Assembly (NCBI GenBank): GCA_002070475.1
Contig: MWDI01000066.1
Location: 1 to 64,000, forward strand
Reading direction: 5' to 3'
Source: Firmicutes bacterium ADurb.Bin146
GTDB taxonomy: Bacteria > Bacillota > Clostridia > DUPQ01
Length of the DNA: 64,000 nt
A model generated the notes under the pieces. The model did not search any database and was not told the origin of the DNA. It saw only the letters and a program-made list of their open reading frames with translations. Of this stretch, positions 55,736-64,000 are shown piece by piece. The position numbers and the translations under genes were made by a program. The first letter of the stretch is position 1, and each line of letters begins with the position of its first letter.

Positions 55736-57883
55736 TTACTTGCTTTTCCTGTAATAGTTTATCATACAACCTTCTGCAAGTACATCTCTATCAGTTTTTG
55801 ATAATCCTTTCAAATAAAGCTTTATCCGTCTTGCTTTGCTAGTCATGTTAAGGGAATCTTCTTTTGTTTCGGATATGTATGCATATACCTCTTCCTTTGC
55901 CGAAAGGACCGCTTGCCTGATATTCGGTATATAGACGTATTCATCCAATAAAAGGTTCGGGTCTTCTATAACAGTAAATGGCAACATTCCCCAGTTTATG
56001 AGATTGGACCGGTATCTTTTTGTAGCATATTCAAAACATATATTTGCATACCCCTTCAGTACCCTCTGACAGGAAGCTGCTTGTTCTCTTGCAGAACCAT
56101 CTCCTGGCTTTTTTGCAAATATAAGATGTCCGTCAACACCTTCTTCGGTAGCTGCAAGTTTTGCTTTTTTAACATAATCAGGAGCTTTACGAGATAATGT
56201 GAACTCTGCAAGCGCTAATGGATTTGACCTGTAGGAAGAAGTCTCTCCAGAAGGTATAAGCTCATCAGTAGTAGTTACCTCATCTGTCAGAACTGTTGCT
56301 ACTTTGAGTAAAAGGTTATCAGGCAGTGATGGTATTTCCGGCCAAGGCTTTATATTCGGACCATATATCAGTTCCTGATTGTAATTTGGTTTATTGTATC
56401 CGTTATACACTCTCTTTTCATATATATTCCTGTTGAACTCATATTTTGGAATATGTTTATCATATTCAACATCTGTTCCTGCTGTAATATATCCTTTATT
56501 TAAAGCAGTGGCGGCAATACTTCTTGCATCCATTAAAGCTACATAAGCTGTTTGGCCATTTTTAGGTATACTTCCTTCTCTGTTTTCAAAATTTCTTGTA
56601 GTGTGCCTAACTGACAGAGTATTATTCGCAGGCACATCCCCTGCTCCGAAACACGGACCGCAAAAAGCTGTTTTAATAATTACTCCAGATTCCATAAGTT
56701 TATTCATACAACCTAGTTTATTCAGAGCATATGCTACAGGTTGGCTCTGAGGATAAACTGATAGTGAAAATCTTCCACTTCCTGTATCACCCTTTTCCAA
56801 GATTGCTGAAGCTTCTATTATATTTTCAAATGTACCTCCTGCACATCCAGCAATAATTCCCTGTCCAGTAAAAAAACTTTTATTTTTTTTATCAGCATAT
56901 GTTTTTAAAGCATCCAACTTTAGATTGTCCAGTATATCTGAACTGTTATCTAAAAAATCTCTAATAGTATATGCATTAGAAGGATGATATGGCAATGCTA
57001 TCATGGGTTCAATTTTTGAAAGATCTATGCTTAAAGCACAGTCATATAGAGCTTCATCGGCAGGATGCATCTTTTTATATTCCTCTTTCCTTCCATGAGT
57101 TTCATAATACTCTTGTGTTTTTTCATCAGTTGCCCATATTGATGAAAGACATGCAGTCTCTGTAGTCATTACATCAATACCCATACGGTCATCCATTGAA
57201 AGGTTCTTTATTCCAGGTCCTGCAAATTCCAATATCATATTAGTCACCAAAGCTTGCTTGAAGACTTTTCCAATCATGTATATAGCTACATCATGAGGTC
57301 CTACTCCTTTGTTCATGCAACCGGTCAGATAAACAAGACATATTTTGGGATATTTCAAATTGTATGACTTACCCAGCAATTGTTTTGCGAGTTCGCCTCC
57401 GCCCTCACCAATAGCTAAAGTTCCTAATGCTCCATATCTTGTGTGGCTGTCGGAACCGAGAATCATTTTACCGCAACCAGACATCATTTCACGCATATAC
57501 TGATGAATAACTGCTAAATGAGCAGGAACATAAATGCCTCCATATCTTTTTGCTGCTGATAATCCGAAAAGATGATCATCCTCATTAATTGTACCTCCAA
57601 CCGCACAAAGAGAATTGTGACAATTGGTCAGGACATACGGAATGGGAAATTTGTTCAAATTACACGCAGAAGCCGTCTGTAAAATTCCTACATATGTGAT
57701 ATCATGGCTTGCCATAGCATCGAATTTAAGCTTTAGCTCATCTTTAGTATCAGATATATTATGCGCTTCAAGTATTGCATGAGTCATTGCGCCTTTTTTA
57801 GTTTTTTCCACCTGCTCTGGAGCAAGTTTTGCAGCTTTTATTATTCTATTGTCCTTTAAAACCACTTGTTCATTTATAAACAT
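55736..57883 (-). CDS. Aconitase-family hydratase
   Basis: A 715-aa [4Fe-4S] hydro-lyase of the aconitase superfamily. Cluster cysteines are visible in YLTGCMNKGVG and AFCGPCFGAGD, and further signatures are LGSDSHTRYGALG, GEGGGELAKQLLG and VRHTTRNFENREGS. The swivel domain (after about 560) ends with FTVIEDPNLLLDEYVYIP. The group is annotated simply as 'hydratase' and the substrate is not settled; it is somewhat shorter than AcnA-type aconitases. It has its own promoter. Confidence 0.85.
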   Translation of the reverse strand: MFINEQVVLKDNRIIKAAKLAPEQVEKTKKGAMTHAILEAHNISDTKDELKLKFDAMASHDITYVGILQTASACNLNKFPIPYVLTNCHNSLCAVGGTINEDDHLFGLSAAKRYGGIYVPAHLAVIHQYMREMMSGCGKMILGSDSHTRYGALGTLAIGEGGGELAKQLLGKSYNLKYPKICLVYLTGCMNKGVGPHDVAIYMIGKVFKQALVTNMILEFAGPGIKNLSMDDRMGIDVMTTETACLSSIWATDEKTQEYYETHGRKEEYKKMHPADEALYDCALSIDLSKIEPMIALPYHPSNAYTIRDFLDNSSDILDNLKLDALKTYADKKNKSFFTGQGIIAGCAGGTFENIIEASAILEKGDTGSGRFSLSVYPQSQPVAYALNKLGCMNKLMESGVIIKTAFCGPCFGAGDVPANNTLSVRHTTRNFENREGSIPKNGQTAYVALMDARSIAATALNKGYITAGTDVEYDKHIPKYEFNRNIYEKRVYNGYNKPNYNQELIYGPNIKPWPEIPSLPDNLLLKVATVLTDEVTTTDELIPSGETSSYRSNPLALAEFTLSRKAPDYVKKAKLAATEEGVDGHLIFAKKPGDGSAREQAASCQRVLKGYANICFEYATKRYRSNLINWGMLPFTVIEDPNLLLDEYVYIPNIRQAVLSAKEEVYAYISETKEDSLNMTSKARRIKLYLKGLSKTDRDVLAEGCMINYYRKSK

Positions 57884-57914
57884 CGGAAAATCTTCCTTTC
57901 GTATGTTATACTTT

Positions 57915-57942
57915 ATTATACTTGAACCAAAAAGTTATGCAA
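57915..57942 (-). promoter_or_regulatory. Promoter of the hydratase gene
   Basis: On the - strand, TTGCAT (57942-57937) and a perfect TATAAT (57920-57915) are spaced by 16 bp, about 32 nt upstream of the hydratase ATG at 57883. It lies within the 79-bp divergent gap to the HAD hydrolase start. Confidence 0.6.
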
Positions 57943-57962
57943 ATACAAGATTGGATGAGATA

Positions 57963-58586
57963 ATGAGATACGAACATTTAATTTGGGACTTTGACGGGAC
58001 ACTATTTGATACATACGGGGAAATATCCAAAGTAATTGAGCAGGTATTGGTAAGTAAAGGAATTAATGAGGATTACATTCTGATATCACAAAATCTGCAT
58101 AAATCCCTGACGCATACCTTACAGCTTCTTTCAGAAAAACATAATCTGGATTATATGAGCCTTGTTGCTAAGTTTATGGAAGCTGAAGAGAAGATGAATG
58201 TGCAGAAAGCCCTTCCTTTTGAAGGTGTAGAAAATATCATACAAAAAATTAAAGGATATAATTTTATTGTTACAAATCGAGGGGCTTCAGTCTTCCGTTT
58301 TCTTGAATCAAAGGATTATCTTAGATATTTTGAAGAGATACTCTACCGAGATTCAGGTTTTCCATTAAAGCCAAATAGCGCTTCCGTGGATTATCTGGTA
58401 GAAAAATATAGCCTTGACAGGAAAAGAATACTTTTTATTGGAGACAGGGATGTAGATATTGAATGTGCTATTAATGCCGGAATAGATTCCTGCTATTATG
58501 ATTCGCATGATATATTGAATATCGCACCGTGTACTTACTATGTGAAAAAGTATTTTGATCTTGAACAGATTCTAATAACCAGTTAA
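57963..58586 (+). CDS. HAD-IA family hydrolase (phosphoglycolate-phosphatase-like)
   Basis: A 207-aa haloacid-dehalogenase-type phosphatase. Motif I is WDFDGTLFDTYGE (catalytic Asp9, Asp11), motif II is VTNRG, and motif III/IV is KRILFIGDRDVDIECAINAG. The cap is small and helical. It is probably a sugar- or nucleotide-phosphate phosphatase. ATG 57963 is chosen because homology starts there; the frame runs open 114 nt further upstream into the hydratase gene. The ribosome binding site is weak (GGATGAG). It converges on the CPBP protease gene with a 15-nt overlap of the two ends. Confidence 0.85.
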   Translation: MRYEHLIWDFDGTLFDTYGEISKVIEQVLVSKGINEDYILISQNLHKSLTHTLQLLSEKHNLDYMSLVAKFMEAEEKMNVQKALPFEGVENIIQKIKGYNFIVTNRGASVFRFLESKDYLRYFEEILYRDSGFPLKPNSASVDYLVEKYSLDRKRILFIGDRDVDIECAINAGIDSCYYDSHDILNIAPCTYYVKKYFDLEQILITS

Positions 58587-59519
58587 GACATTACTAACTA
58601 TCACTATAGCTACAAGAGTTACGAATACAGTAAGAGCTGGTAGAAATGCTGCTATTGTATTACCATCCATTCCAGTTTCTTTTACGATTGTGATTTTTGT
58701 TTTTTCCGTATTTTTTCTAAACTTTTTCAACAGAATGATTATTAACGGTAGAAGAAGAATGGATAATGCTCCCCAAACAATAAAAGATAAGCCATATTCG
58801 GTCAACCCGTAAGCTTTCAATAACTCTATGCTTTCTTGTTCTGCAGGAGCATTTCTAGAAGCATAAGTAATAGTAATTGCAATAAAATTATTCATAAAAT
58901 GACCAAGCATAGCGCTCAGAACAGAGCCAGTCCTATACAAAAAGTAACAAAGGAGAATTGATAATGCGAAGGTAGATAAAAGCTTTTCAGGTATCATATG
59001 CGCTAAAGAGAAAAAGAGTGAGACAAAGAAAAAACATAGTGTTTTTCCAAGCCTTTCCAATCCAGACATGAATGCAGTCCTGAATGCTATCTCCTCACAT
59101 ATTGCCGGAGTCACAGCCATGACTAATATGCTTTTCAAATAATCATTAAAATTGTCAATTACTAAAATATCTTCAAGCCCAGATGTTGTTGCGAACAAAT
59201 TTTCCACAACCCACATATTTAAGGTTGCAAGCAGCATGGATACTGGTATGAAGAGCACAATGATAGATATGATTGTTATAAGATTTTTTCCGCTTACGCT
59301 TCTGATATGTATATTTTCTTTTACCCTTTTAGTAGCAAGCATAAATATTAATACAGGCATAGCCAGACCAACAACTTCGCATAATACCTGATAAAGATAA
59401 ATATTGTCCTTGAAAATAAAAATCCCCCCAACCTGAACGCTTAGGAATATTATCATAACTACCGTTATGAGTATAAACGACTGATATGGTTGTAATTTAC
59501 GATCGCTAAGAGTACCCAT
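58572..59519 (-). CDS. CPBP family intramembrane metalloprotease
   Basis: A 315-aa membrane protein with about eight helices. The CAAX-protease/bacteriocin-processing (CPBP, Abi) motifs are CEEIAFRTAFMSGL (catalytic EE-x3-R), SLAHMI, and HFMNNFIAI. Family members process prenylated proteins or peptides or confer bacteriocin immunity; the substrate is unknown here. Its ATG overlaps the stop of the aldo/keto reductase gene by 1 nt (TAATG), forming an operon with the aminotransferase. Confidence 0.85.
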   Translation of the reverse strand: MGTLSDRKLQPYQSFILITVVMIIFLSVQVGGIFIFKDNIYLYQVLCEVVGLAMPVLIFMLATKRVKENIHIRSVSGKNLITIISIIVLFIPVSMLLATLNMWVVENLFATTSGLEDILVIDNFNDYLKSILVMAVTPAICEEIAFRTAFMSGLERLGKTLCFFFVSLFFSLAHMIPEKLLSTFALSILLCYFLYRTGSVLSAMLGHFMNNFIAITITYASRNAPAEQESIELLKAYGLTEYGLSFIVWGALSILLLPLIIILLKKFRKNTEKTKITIVKETGMDGNTIAAFLPALTVFVTLVAIVIVSNVLTGY

Positions 59520-60487
59520 TATTCTCCTTTAAGCCAGTCAATCTGCGTCTTTGAAAGCAGGACATCTTTGACACTAATGCTGTCTTCCAGCAAAGATAAG
59601 TTTTTCGGTCCAATTATGGCACAAGTCTGCACTGGGTTGTTTATAAGATAAGCTAGTGCGATGCAGGTGGGTGATACACTATATTCATTTGCTAGCATCT
59701 TTGCCCTTTTTGCTCTTTCTATATTTATATCTGAGACAAATCTGTTTATTTCACTTTGTTTCAACTGGACATGATTATACTTTGAAAAAAATCCTTTTGC
59801 CTGTGAGGTATATGCCATCAAAGGCATTTTATTTGTTTCGTACCATTTGTATTCATAATCATTAATACATACTATAGTTTCATCATCAAATTTGGCAGGT
59901 GTAGATTCCGCTAATGAAAAGTAACACTGGGAAATAGATAATGGTACCATTTTTTCCTTTTCGATGAATTCTTGCGCCTTTGCTATTCTGTCGCTTGTCC
60001 AGTTGCTTACACCTATAAATCGAGTCTTACCCTGTTTTATAAAATCCTGCAATATAGGTATTATATACTCAATTGGTTTTGATAAATCATCTCTGTGAAG
60101 CAGGAAGATATCAACATAATCCGTCTTAAGTGTAGCTAGGCTTGTGTCTATGTCATATTGAAGATCCTCTTTTGTAATCCTATTTATGATGTCTTTTTTT
60201 GATTTCAGGTTTTTTGGAAATCCGCCTTTTGTAACTATCACGATATTATTCCTGTTATTCCTGATTTTCATCCATTCACCAAGCATATGTTCTGAGATAT
60301 CTTTTCCATCAGGAAGCCATTCATTATATGAACGAGCAGTATCAAAAGTTTTAAAATTTTCAAAAAACCTGTCCATCAGGAGAAAATAACTGTCTTTATC
60401 GTTGTAGTCAGCAAAACAACCTGTACCGAATGCAAGCTTATCCATACTTAAGTTGTGTATTCCGTTATCCAATATTATTCTAATCAT
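59519..60487 (-). CDS. Aldo/keto reductase
   Basis: A 322-aa NAD(P)H-dependent oxidoreductase of the AKR superfamily. It has the N-terminal LAFGTGCFADYND, active-site aspartate/tyrosine in TFDTARSYNEWL, VTKGG, YVDIFLLHRDD and FIGVSNWTS, and the cofactor segment CAIIGPKNLSLLED. It lacks the ferredoxin domain of the other AKR in the window. Its start overlaps the aminotransferase stop by 4 nt and its stop overlaps the CPBP start. The substrate is unknown. Confidence 0.88.
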   Translation of the reverse strand: MIRIILDNGIHNLSMDKLAFGTGCFADYNDKDSYFLLMDRFFENFKTFDTARSYNEWLPDGKDISEHMLGEWMKIRNNRNNIVIVTKGGFPKNLKSKKDIINRITKEDLQYDIDTSLATLKTDYVDIFLLHRDDLSKPIEYIIPILQDFIKQGKTRFIGVSNWTSDRIAKAQEFIEKEKMVPLSISQCYFSLAESTPAKFDDETIVCINDYEYKWYETNKMPLMAYTSQAKGFFSKYNHVQLKQSEINRFVSDINIERAKRAKMLANEYSVSPTCIALAYLINNPVQTCAIIGPKNLSLLEDSISVKDVLLSKTQIDWLKGE

Positions 60488-61665
60488 CCGAAATACTCCT
60501 TGGCGAGTTCGGTAATCTTAGGAAGGCTTGCCTGTATTGTTTTTTTGGAAATACAGAAGCACATCCTAACATATCCGGGCATTCCGAATCCTCTCCCCGG
60601 AACTATAAGAATGTTGTATTTCTTTGCTTTTTCAACAAATTCCATTTCATTCTCTACAGGTGATTTTACAAAAAGATAAAAAGCTCCTTTTGGTTTCTTG
60701 ATATTAAAACCACACTTTACCATATGATCATACAGCATATCGCGCCTAGATTTATAGTCTTCGATATCAACTTTTGCATTGCATGAATCCTGAATAACCC
60801 TTTGCATTATAGCAGGAGCATTAACATAACCTAATGTTCTTGTGTTAAAGATGCATATATTGACCAAAAGTTGAGAATTCGGTATTTTTGGATCTATAGC
60901 AATATAACCTATCCTTTCTCCTGGCAAAGCTAAAGATTTACTGTATGAATTTACTATAATAGCTTTATCGAAACATTCAAACACGCATGGAATGCTTATA
61001 TCGTCATATACTATCTTCACATAAGGCTCATCACTTATTACAAAAATACTAGTGTTATATCTGTCTTCGGCTTCTCTTATTACATCACTTATTCTCATAA
61101 GAACTTCCTTGGAGTATACAGCTCCAGAAGGATTGTTTGGTGTGTTTAAGATTATTGCTTTTGTTTTGTCAGTAATAACTTTTTTAAGAGAATCTATGTC
61201 CGGCAAAAAATCCTCATTACAATCTGCTTCCTTCAAAACGCCCTGAGCATGCATTACATAAAATCCGTATTCAGCAAAATATGGTTTAAATACAATAACC
61301 TCATCCTCAGGATTCAATATAGACTTGAGTGTTACAAACAGTCCCGCTGCTGCACCTGCAGACATTATTATGTGGTTATACGGCACATCATATCCGTAAT
61401 CATTCTTTATACTGCATGAAACGGCTTTCCTAGTAGCTTCATAACCTGCATTGCTCATGTATTTATGTAATCCTTCTTCATCACTGCATGCAATTTTTTT
61501 CAAGGATTCCTTAACTTCGATTGGAGGTTCCATTTCAGGATTTCCAATAGAGAAATCGTAAACATTTTCTTCTCCATATAAAGCTTTTAATCTGTTACCC
61601 TCTTCAAACATTGCCCGGATGAATGAGGATTTACTTAAATTTTGTGTTATTTTTTCATTAAACAT
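60484..61665 (-). CDS. Pyridoxal-phosphate-dependent aminotransferase (class I/II)
   Basis: A 393-aa fold-type-I aminotransferase. The PLP-lysine motif is NSYSKSLALPGERIGYI (Lys near residue 240), with NNPSGA, SDEPYV and YVRMCFC (the substrate-carboxylate arginine). Residues 1-60 include YDFSIGNPEMEPP. The substrate is likely an aromatic or aliphatic amino acid. It is first of a three-gene operon with the aldo/keto reductase and CPBP protease. Confidence 0.88.
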   Translation of the reverse strand: MFNEKITQNLSKSSFIRAMFEEGNRLKALYGEENVYDFSIGNPEMEPPIEVKESLKKIACSDEEGLHKYMSNAGYEATRKAVSCSIKNDYGYDVPYNHIIMSAGAAAGLFVTLKSILNPEDEVIVFKPYFAEYGFYVMHAQGVLKEADCNEDFLPDIDSLKKVITDKTKAIILNTPNNPSGAVYSKEVLMRISDVIREAEDRYNTSIFVISDEPYVKIVYDDISIPCVFECFDKAIIVNSYSKSLALPGERIGYIAIDPKIPNSQLLVNICIFNTRTLGYVNAPAIMQRVIQDSCNAKVDIEDYKSRRDMLYDHMVKCGFNIKKPKGAFYLFVKSPVENEMEFVEKAKKYNILIVPGRGFGMPGYVRMCFCISKKTIQASLPKITELAKEYFG

Positions 61666-61726
61666 AATTAATCTCCTATTTGGTTATATTACAGTACAGG
61701 CTGTTTTTTTGCAAATCTAACAAAAA

Positions 61727-63505
61727 TTATTGCCTTCTCAATTTCTTTAGTATTTCTGCATCTGCTGTTACATACGCTGAATAATAGTTGAAATAGTTAA
61801 CATATCCAGGTTTTGCGCCTTTAGGTTTCTTTACATTCTTAACAAATGTATAATCAACTGCGACCTGTCCGGAATTTTTAGCTTCAGAATGTGATGCAGC
61901 GATAATAGCAGCTTGAGTTAATGTCTTGTCAGAAACAAAATGTTCTGACTTTACAGTATTTTTTATAATTACATGAGACCCATGCATGTTTTTAACATGC
62001 ATCCATATATCGAAAGGTTCTGCAAATCCAAATGTCAGTTTATCATTTTCAGTATTATTCCTTCCAGCATATATCAAAAATCCTTCCTCAGATTGGTATT
62101 GGATGGGATTGAATGAAACTGTTTCAGGGTCTTTTTTCTTCCAACTCTTTTTGCTCTGTTGTTTTTCTTTTATATATCCTTGCTGTATAAGCTCTTTTTT
62201 AATATCTTCCACATCTAAAACAGTTTCACATAAATCCAATGAAGTTAAAACAGACTTCAAATATTCAGCTTCTTTTGTCATATCCTTAATTGCATTTACA
62301 GCATAGTCATATGCAGCCATCCCTTTTTTGTACTTTTTATAATAGATTTGAGCATTCTTTAATGCGTCTTTAGAAGGATCAAGCGGTATTTTGATATTTG
62401 TGTTGGTGTAATAATCCAGAAGTTCTACAGAATCTGAACGCTGCTTCAACATTGGAATGTTTGCAGTAAGAAGCTCTCCAAATAACTTATACTGTTTGAT
62501 TTTATTTGTATCTGACAAGCTGTTATTATATATCGCAAGCTTTTTTTTTGCTTTTGCTAAAAAAGCAGATACTGTCTTTTTTACAGAATCAGTTTTAGCA
62601 ATCATTTCTGCTCTTTTGCTTTTGGAACTCACATATTCAGTAAAGATATCCAGAAACGACTCATATCCCCTTATAGTCATACCTGGTATATTTTTGTACA
62701 GCGTCAACTCAAAACAGTAATAGTCTTTCATCACTTTCTTGTCTTTTTCATATACCGCTATGGGATTATATTCCAAATTATGAATATTATCAGAAATCCT
62801 ATTCAGGTTATACATTATTGCAGACGCTTCTTCTTTATTAATATTTTTTACTGTTTTAACATCTTCGACTTTAGACCTGAAACATATCTCTTTAGCAAAA
62901 ATCTGGGCTATACCCATGACTGTCTTGAAAACTGCTTCGGATATAGGAAAATCATCATACTTGGTTATATGTTCCCATTTTACTTGCTCGATTGGTAGTT
63001 TATCCTGTACAGGGGGAAGCATATACTCCCCCGCAGGCATTATTCTTCTTACTGAGGACATTGATTCATCAATATGCCGTAGAGCATCCATTATCTTATT
63101 TGAAGAATTTACCACTATCAGGTTGCAGTTACGCCCTGTAAGTTCCACAATCAGCGTTTTATTTATGCGTTCTTCAAGCTCATCAGTGTGATCAATATCA
63201 AAATATATTATTCTTTCATAGCTTTTTGTATACACTTTAGTTATATATCCGTTACATATGTGCTTTCTTAAAAACATACAGAACCCATAAGGTGTTTTTG
63301 GGTTGTTTACCTTTTCTTTCACTAAATATATACCAGGGCTGGAAGGCTCAAGGTATAATGATATGTTATATGACATGCTATTTGCATATATGCCTATAAT
63401 AACCTCATCTTTTTTAGGCATATATATGTTCTGTATCTTTGCGCCTATACATATATGATTAAGCTCATTTGCAAGGCATTTTACTGCTATTCCGTCAAGC
63501 GGCAT
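61727..63505 (-). CDS. rqcH: RqcH/NFACT-family ribosome quality-control protein
   Basis: A 592-aa NFACT protein, the bacterial Rqc2/NEMF homologue that recruits alanyl-tRNA to stalled 50S subunits and adds poly-alanine tails; it was once called FbpA fibronectin-binding protein. The N-terminal domain starts MPLDGIAVKCLANEL and has GFCMFLRKHI; helical hairpins (about 270-430) follow; the NFACT-R domain has FDIWMHVKNMHGSHVIIK (about 505-522). The catalytic Asp-Arg pair at 97-98 in Bacillus RqcH reads E97-R98 here (SYERII). The gene stands alone and is divergent from a U32 peptidase gene. Confidence 0.9.
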   Translation of the reverse strand: MPLDGIAVKCLANELNHICIGAKIQNIYMPKKDEVIIGIYANSMSYNISLYLEPSSPGIYLVKEKVNNPKTPYGFCMFLRKHICNGYITKVYTKSYERIIYFDIDHTDELEERINKTLIVELTGRNCNLIVVNSSNKIMDALRHIDESMSSVRRIMPAGEYMLPPVQDKLPIEQVKWEHITKYDDFPISEAVFKTVMGIAQIFAKEICFRSKVEDVKTVKNINKEEASAIMYNLNRISDNIHNLEYNPIAVYEKDKKVMKDYYCFELTLYKNIPGMTIRGYESFLDIFTEYVSSKSKRAEMIAKTDSVKKTVSAFLAKAKKKLAIYNNSLSDTNKIKQYKLFGELLTANIPMLKQRSDSVELLDYYTNTNIKIPLDPSKDALKNAQIYYKKYKKGMAAYDYAVNAIKDMTKEAEYLKSVLTSLDLCETVLDVEDIKKELIQQGYIKEKQQSKKSWKKKDPETVSFNPIQYQSEEGFLIYAGRNNTENDKLTFGFAEPFDIWMHVKNMHGSHVIIKNTVKSEHFVSDKTLTQAAIIAASHSEAKNSGQVAVDYTFVKNVKKPKGAKPGYVNYFNYYSAYVTADAEILKKLRRQ

Positions 63506-63607
63506 GCAATCCTCCTATACTAATAAAATTTAAATGATTGCCAGTTCTCTTTATATATATTATCATATATCCGTACTTTCAGCCTATTGAAGTAGAAAGA
63601 GGATATA

Positions 63608-64000
63608 TTGGAACTATTATCACCAGCAGGAAATATGCAATGTTTAAAAGCCGCCGTTCAAAATGGAGCCGATGCTGTTTATCTTGGAATCAAGACTTTC
63701 AGTGCTAGAGCAAATGCTGATAATTTCACATTTGAAGAATTATCAGAAGCTGTCCGTTACTGTCATTTACGTGATGTGTCTGTATATCTGACACTAAACA
63801 CGCTTATAGATGATGAAAATATGGAAATGGCTCTGAATAATGCAAAAAAAGCACATTCATGCGGTATAGATGGCATAATTGTACAGGATTTAGGTTTAGC
63901 AGTACAAATAAGGAAGATGCTGCCTGATATTCGTCTACATGCCTCAACACAGATGAGTATTATTCATCCCAAAGAAGCTCAATTTTTGAAAAATCTTGGT
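63608..64000 (+). CDS. U32 family peptidase (5' part, runs off the window)
   Basis: 131 codons are visible, open to the right edge. TTG 63608 is preceded by AGAGGA 5 nt upstream and starts LELLSPAGNMQCLKAAV and DAVYLGIKTFSARANADNF, the N-terminal TIM-barrel signature of the U32 collagenase-like family (YrrN/YrrO, RlhA). U32 proteins include tRNA- and 23S-rRNA-hydroxylating enzymes (TrhP, RlhA), so an RNA-modification role is possible. The C-terminal part with the [4Fe-4S] cysteines is outside the window. Confidence 0.9.
   Translation, partial: MELLSPAGNMQCLKAAVQNGADAVYLGIKTFSARANADNFTFEELSEAVRYCHLRDVSVYLTLNTLIDDENMEMALNNAKKAHSCGIDGIIVQDLGLAVQIRKMLPDIRLHASTQMSIIHPKEAQFLKNLG

Overview
The window is AT-rich DNA from a low-G+C, Gram-positive (monoderm) anaerobe, most likely a member of the Clostridia. 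This is inferred from codon and base bias, the glycyl-radical pyruvate formate-lyase system, an S-layer-homology (SLH) surface protein, PAS-AraC and GGDEF regulators, an alpha-L-rhamnosidase, and ferredoxin-inserted MinD/Mrp ATPases. No outer-membrane genes are seen.

Region 1 (1-5.1 kb, + strand) is one eight-gene operon: DUF5320 protein, DUF134 regulator, NifX-like protein, two MinD-type ATPases with 2x[4Fe-4S] inserts, an MBL-fold protein, an Mrp/NBP35 ATPase and a second NifX-like protein. It resembles the anaerobe-specific 'orange protein' (ORP)/Mrp clusters. A consensus promoter precedes it, with two copies of a perfect palindrome (TGACATATGTCA) flanking its -10.

Region 2 (5-18 kb) holds a 5'-nucleotidase-type phosphoesterase, two diguanylate cyclases, a ferredoxin-linked aldo/keto reductase, a 1771-aa SLH/GLUG/beta-helix surface protein beside two tandem PAS-AraC regulators, a frameshifted GNAT gene and a tRNA-Ala(CGC).

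Region 3 (18.2-20.9 kb) is the most unusual: a heliorhodopsin with its Schiff-base lysine and counterion glutamate retained, a CDF-like membrane protein lacking the canonical metal ligands, a polyprenol/phytol-kinase-like protein and a MarR regulator. The MarR promoter carries a perfect 24-bp palindrome.

Region 4 (20.9-33.6 kb) is an accessory zone. It contains a six-gene operon of small proteins (XRE regulator, flavodoxin, GNAT, DUF1905, DUF1801, Imm5-like), a GNAT gene, an AraC-GyrI regulator, the pflB-pflA-crp/fnr operon, and a divergent frameshifted OFA-family MFS transporter with a structured leader. It also has an AAA-14 ATPase pseudogene and a segment bracketed by tRNA-Ala 3' ends, which may be the scar of an integrated element.

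Region 5 (33.6-64 kb, mostly - strand) is core genome. It comprises tig-clpP-clpX-uppP-tsaD, a lipoprotein coupled to a GH78 alpha-L-rhamnosidase, the rpoB-rpoC-L7Ae-rpsL-rpsG-fusA-tuf cluster, a lipoprotein and small protein, an aconitase-family hydratase, a HAD hydrolase, a CPBP protease-AKR-aminotransferase operon, rqcH, and the start of a U32 peptidase gene running off the right edge. The RNA polymerase/str cluster is not preceded by rplJ-rplL and is not followed by the S10 operon; its rpoB promoter and leader lie directly upstream of rpoB, and tuf has its own promoter.
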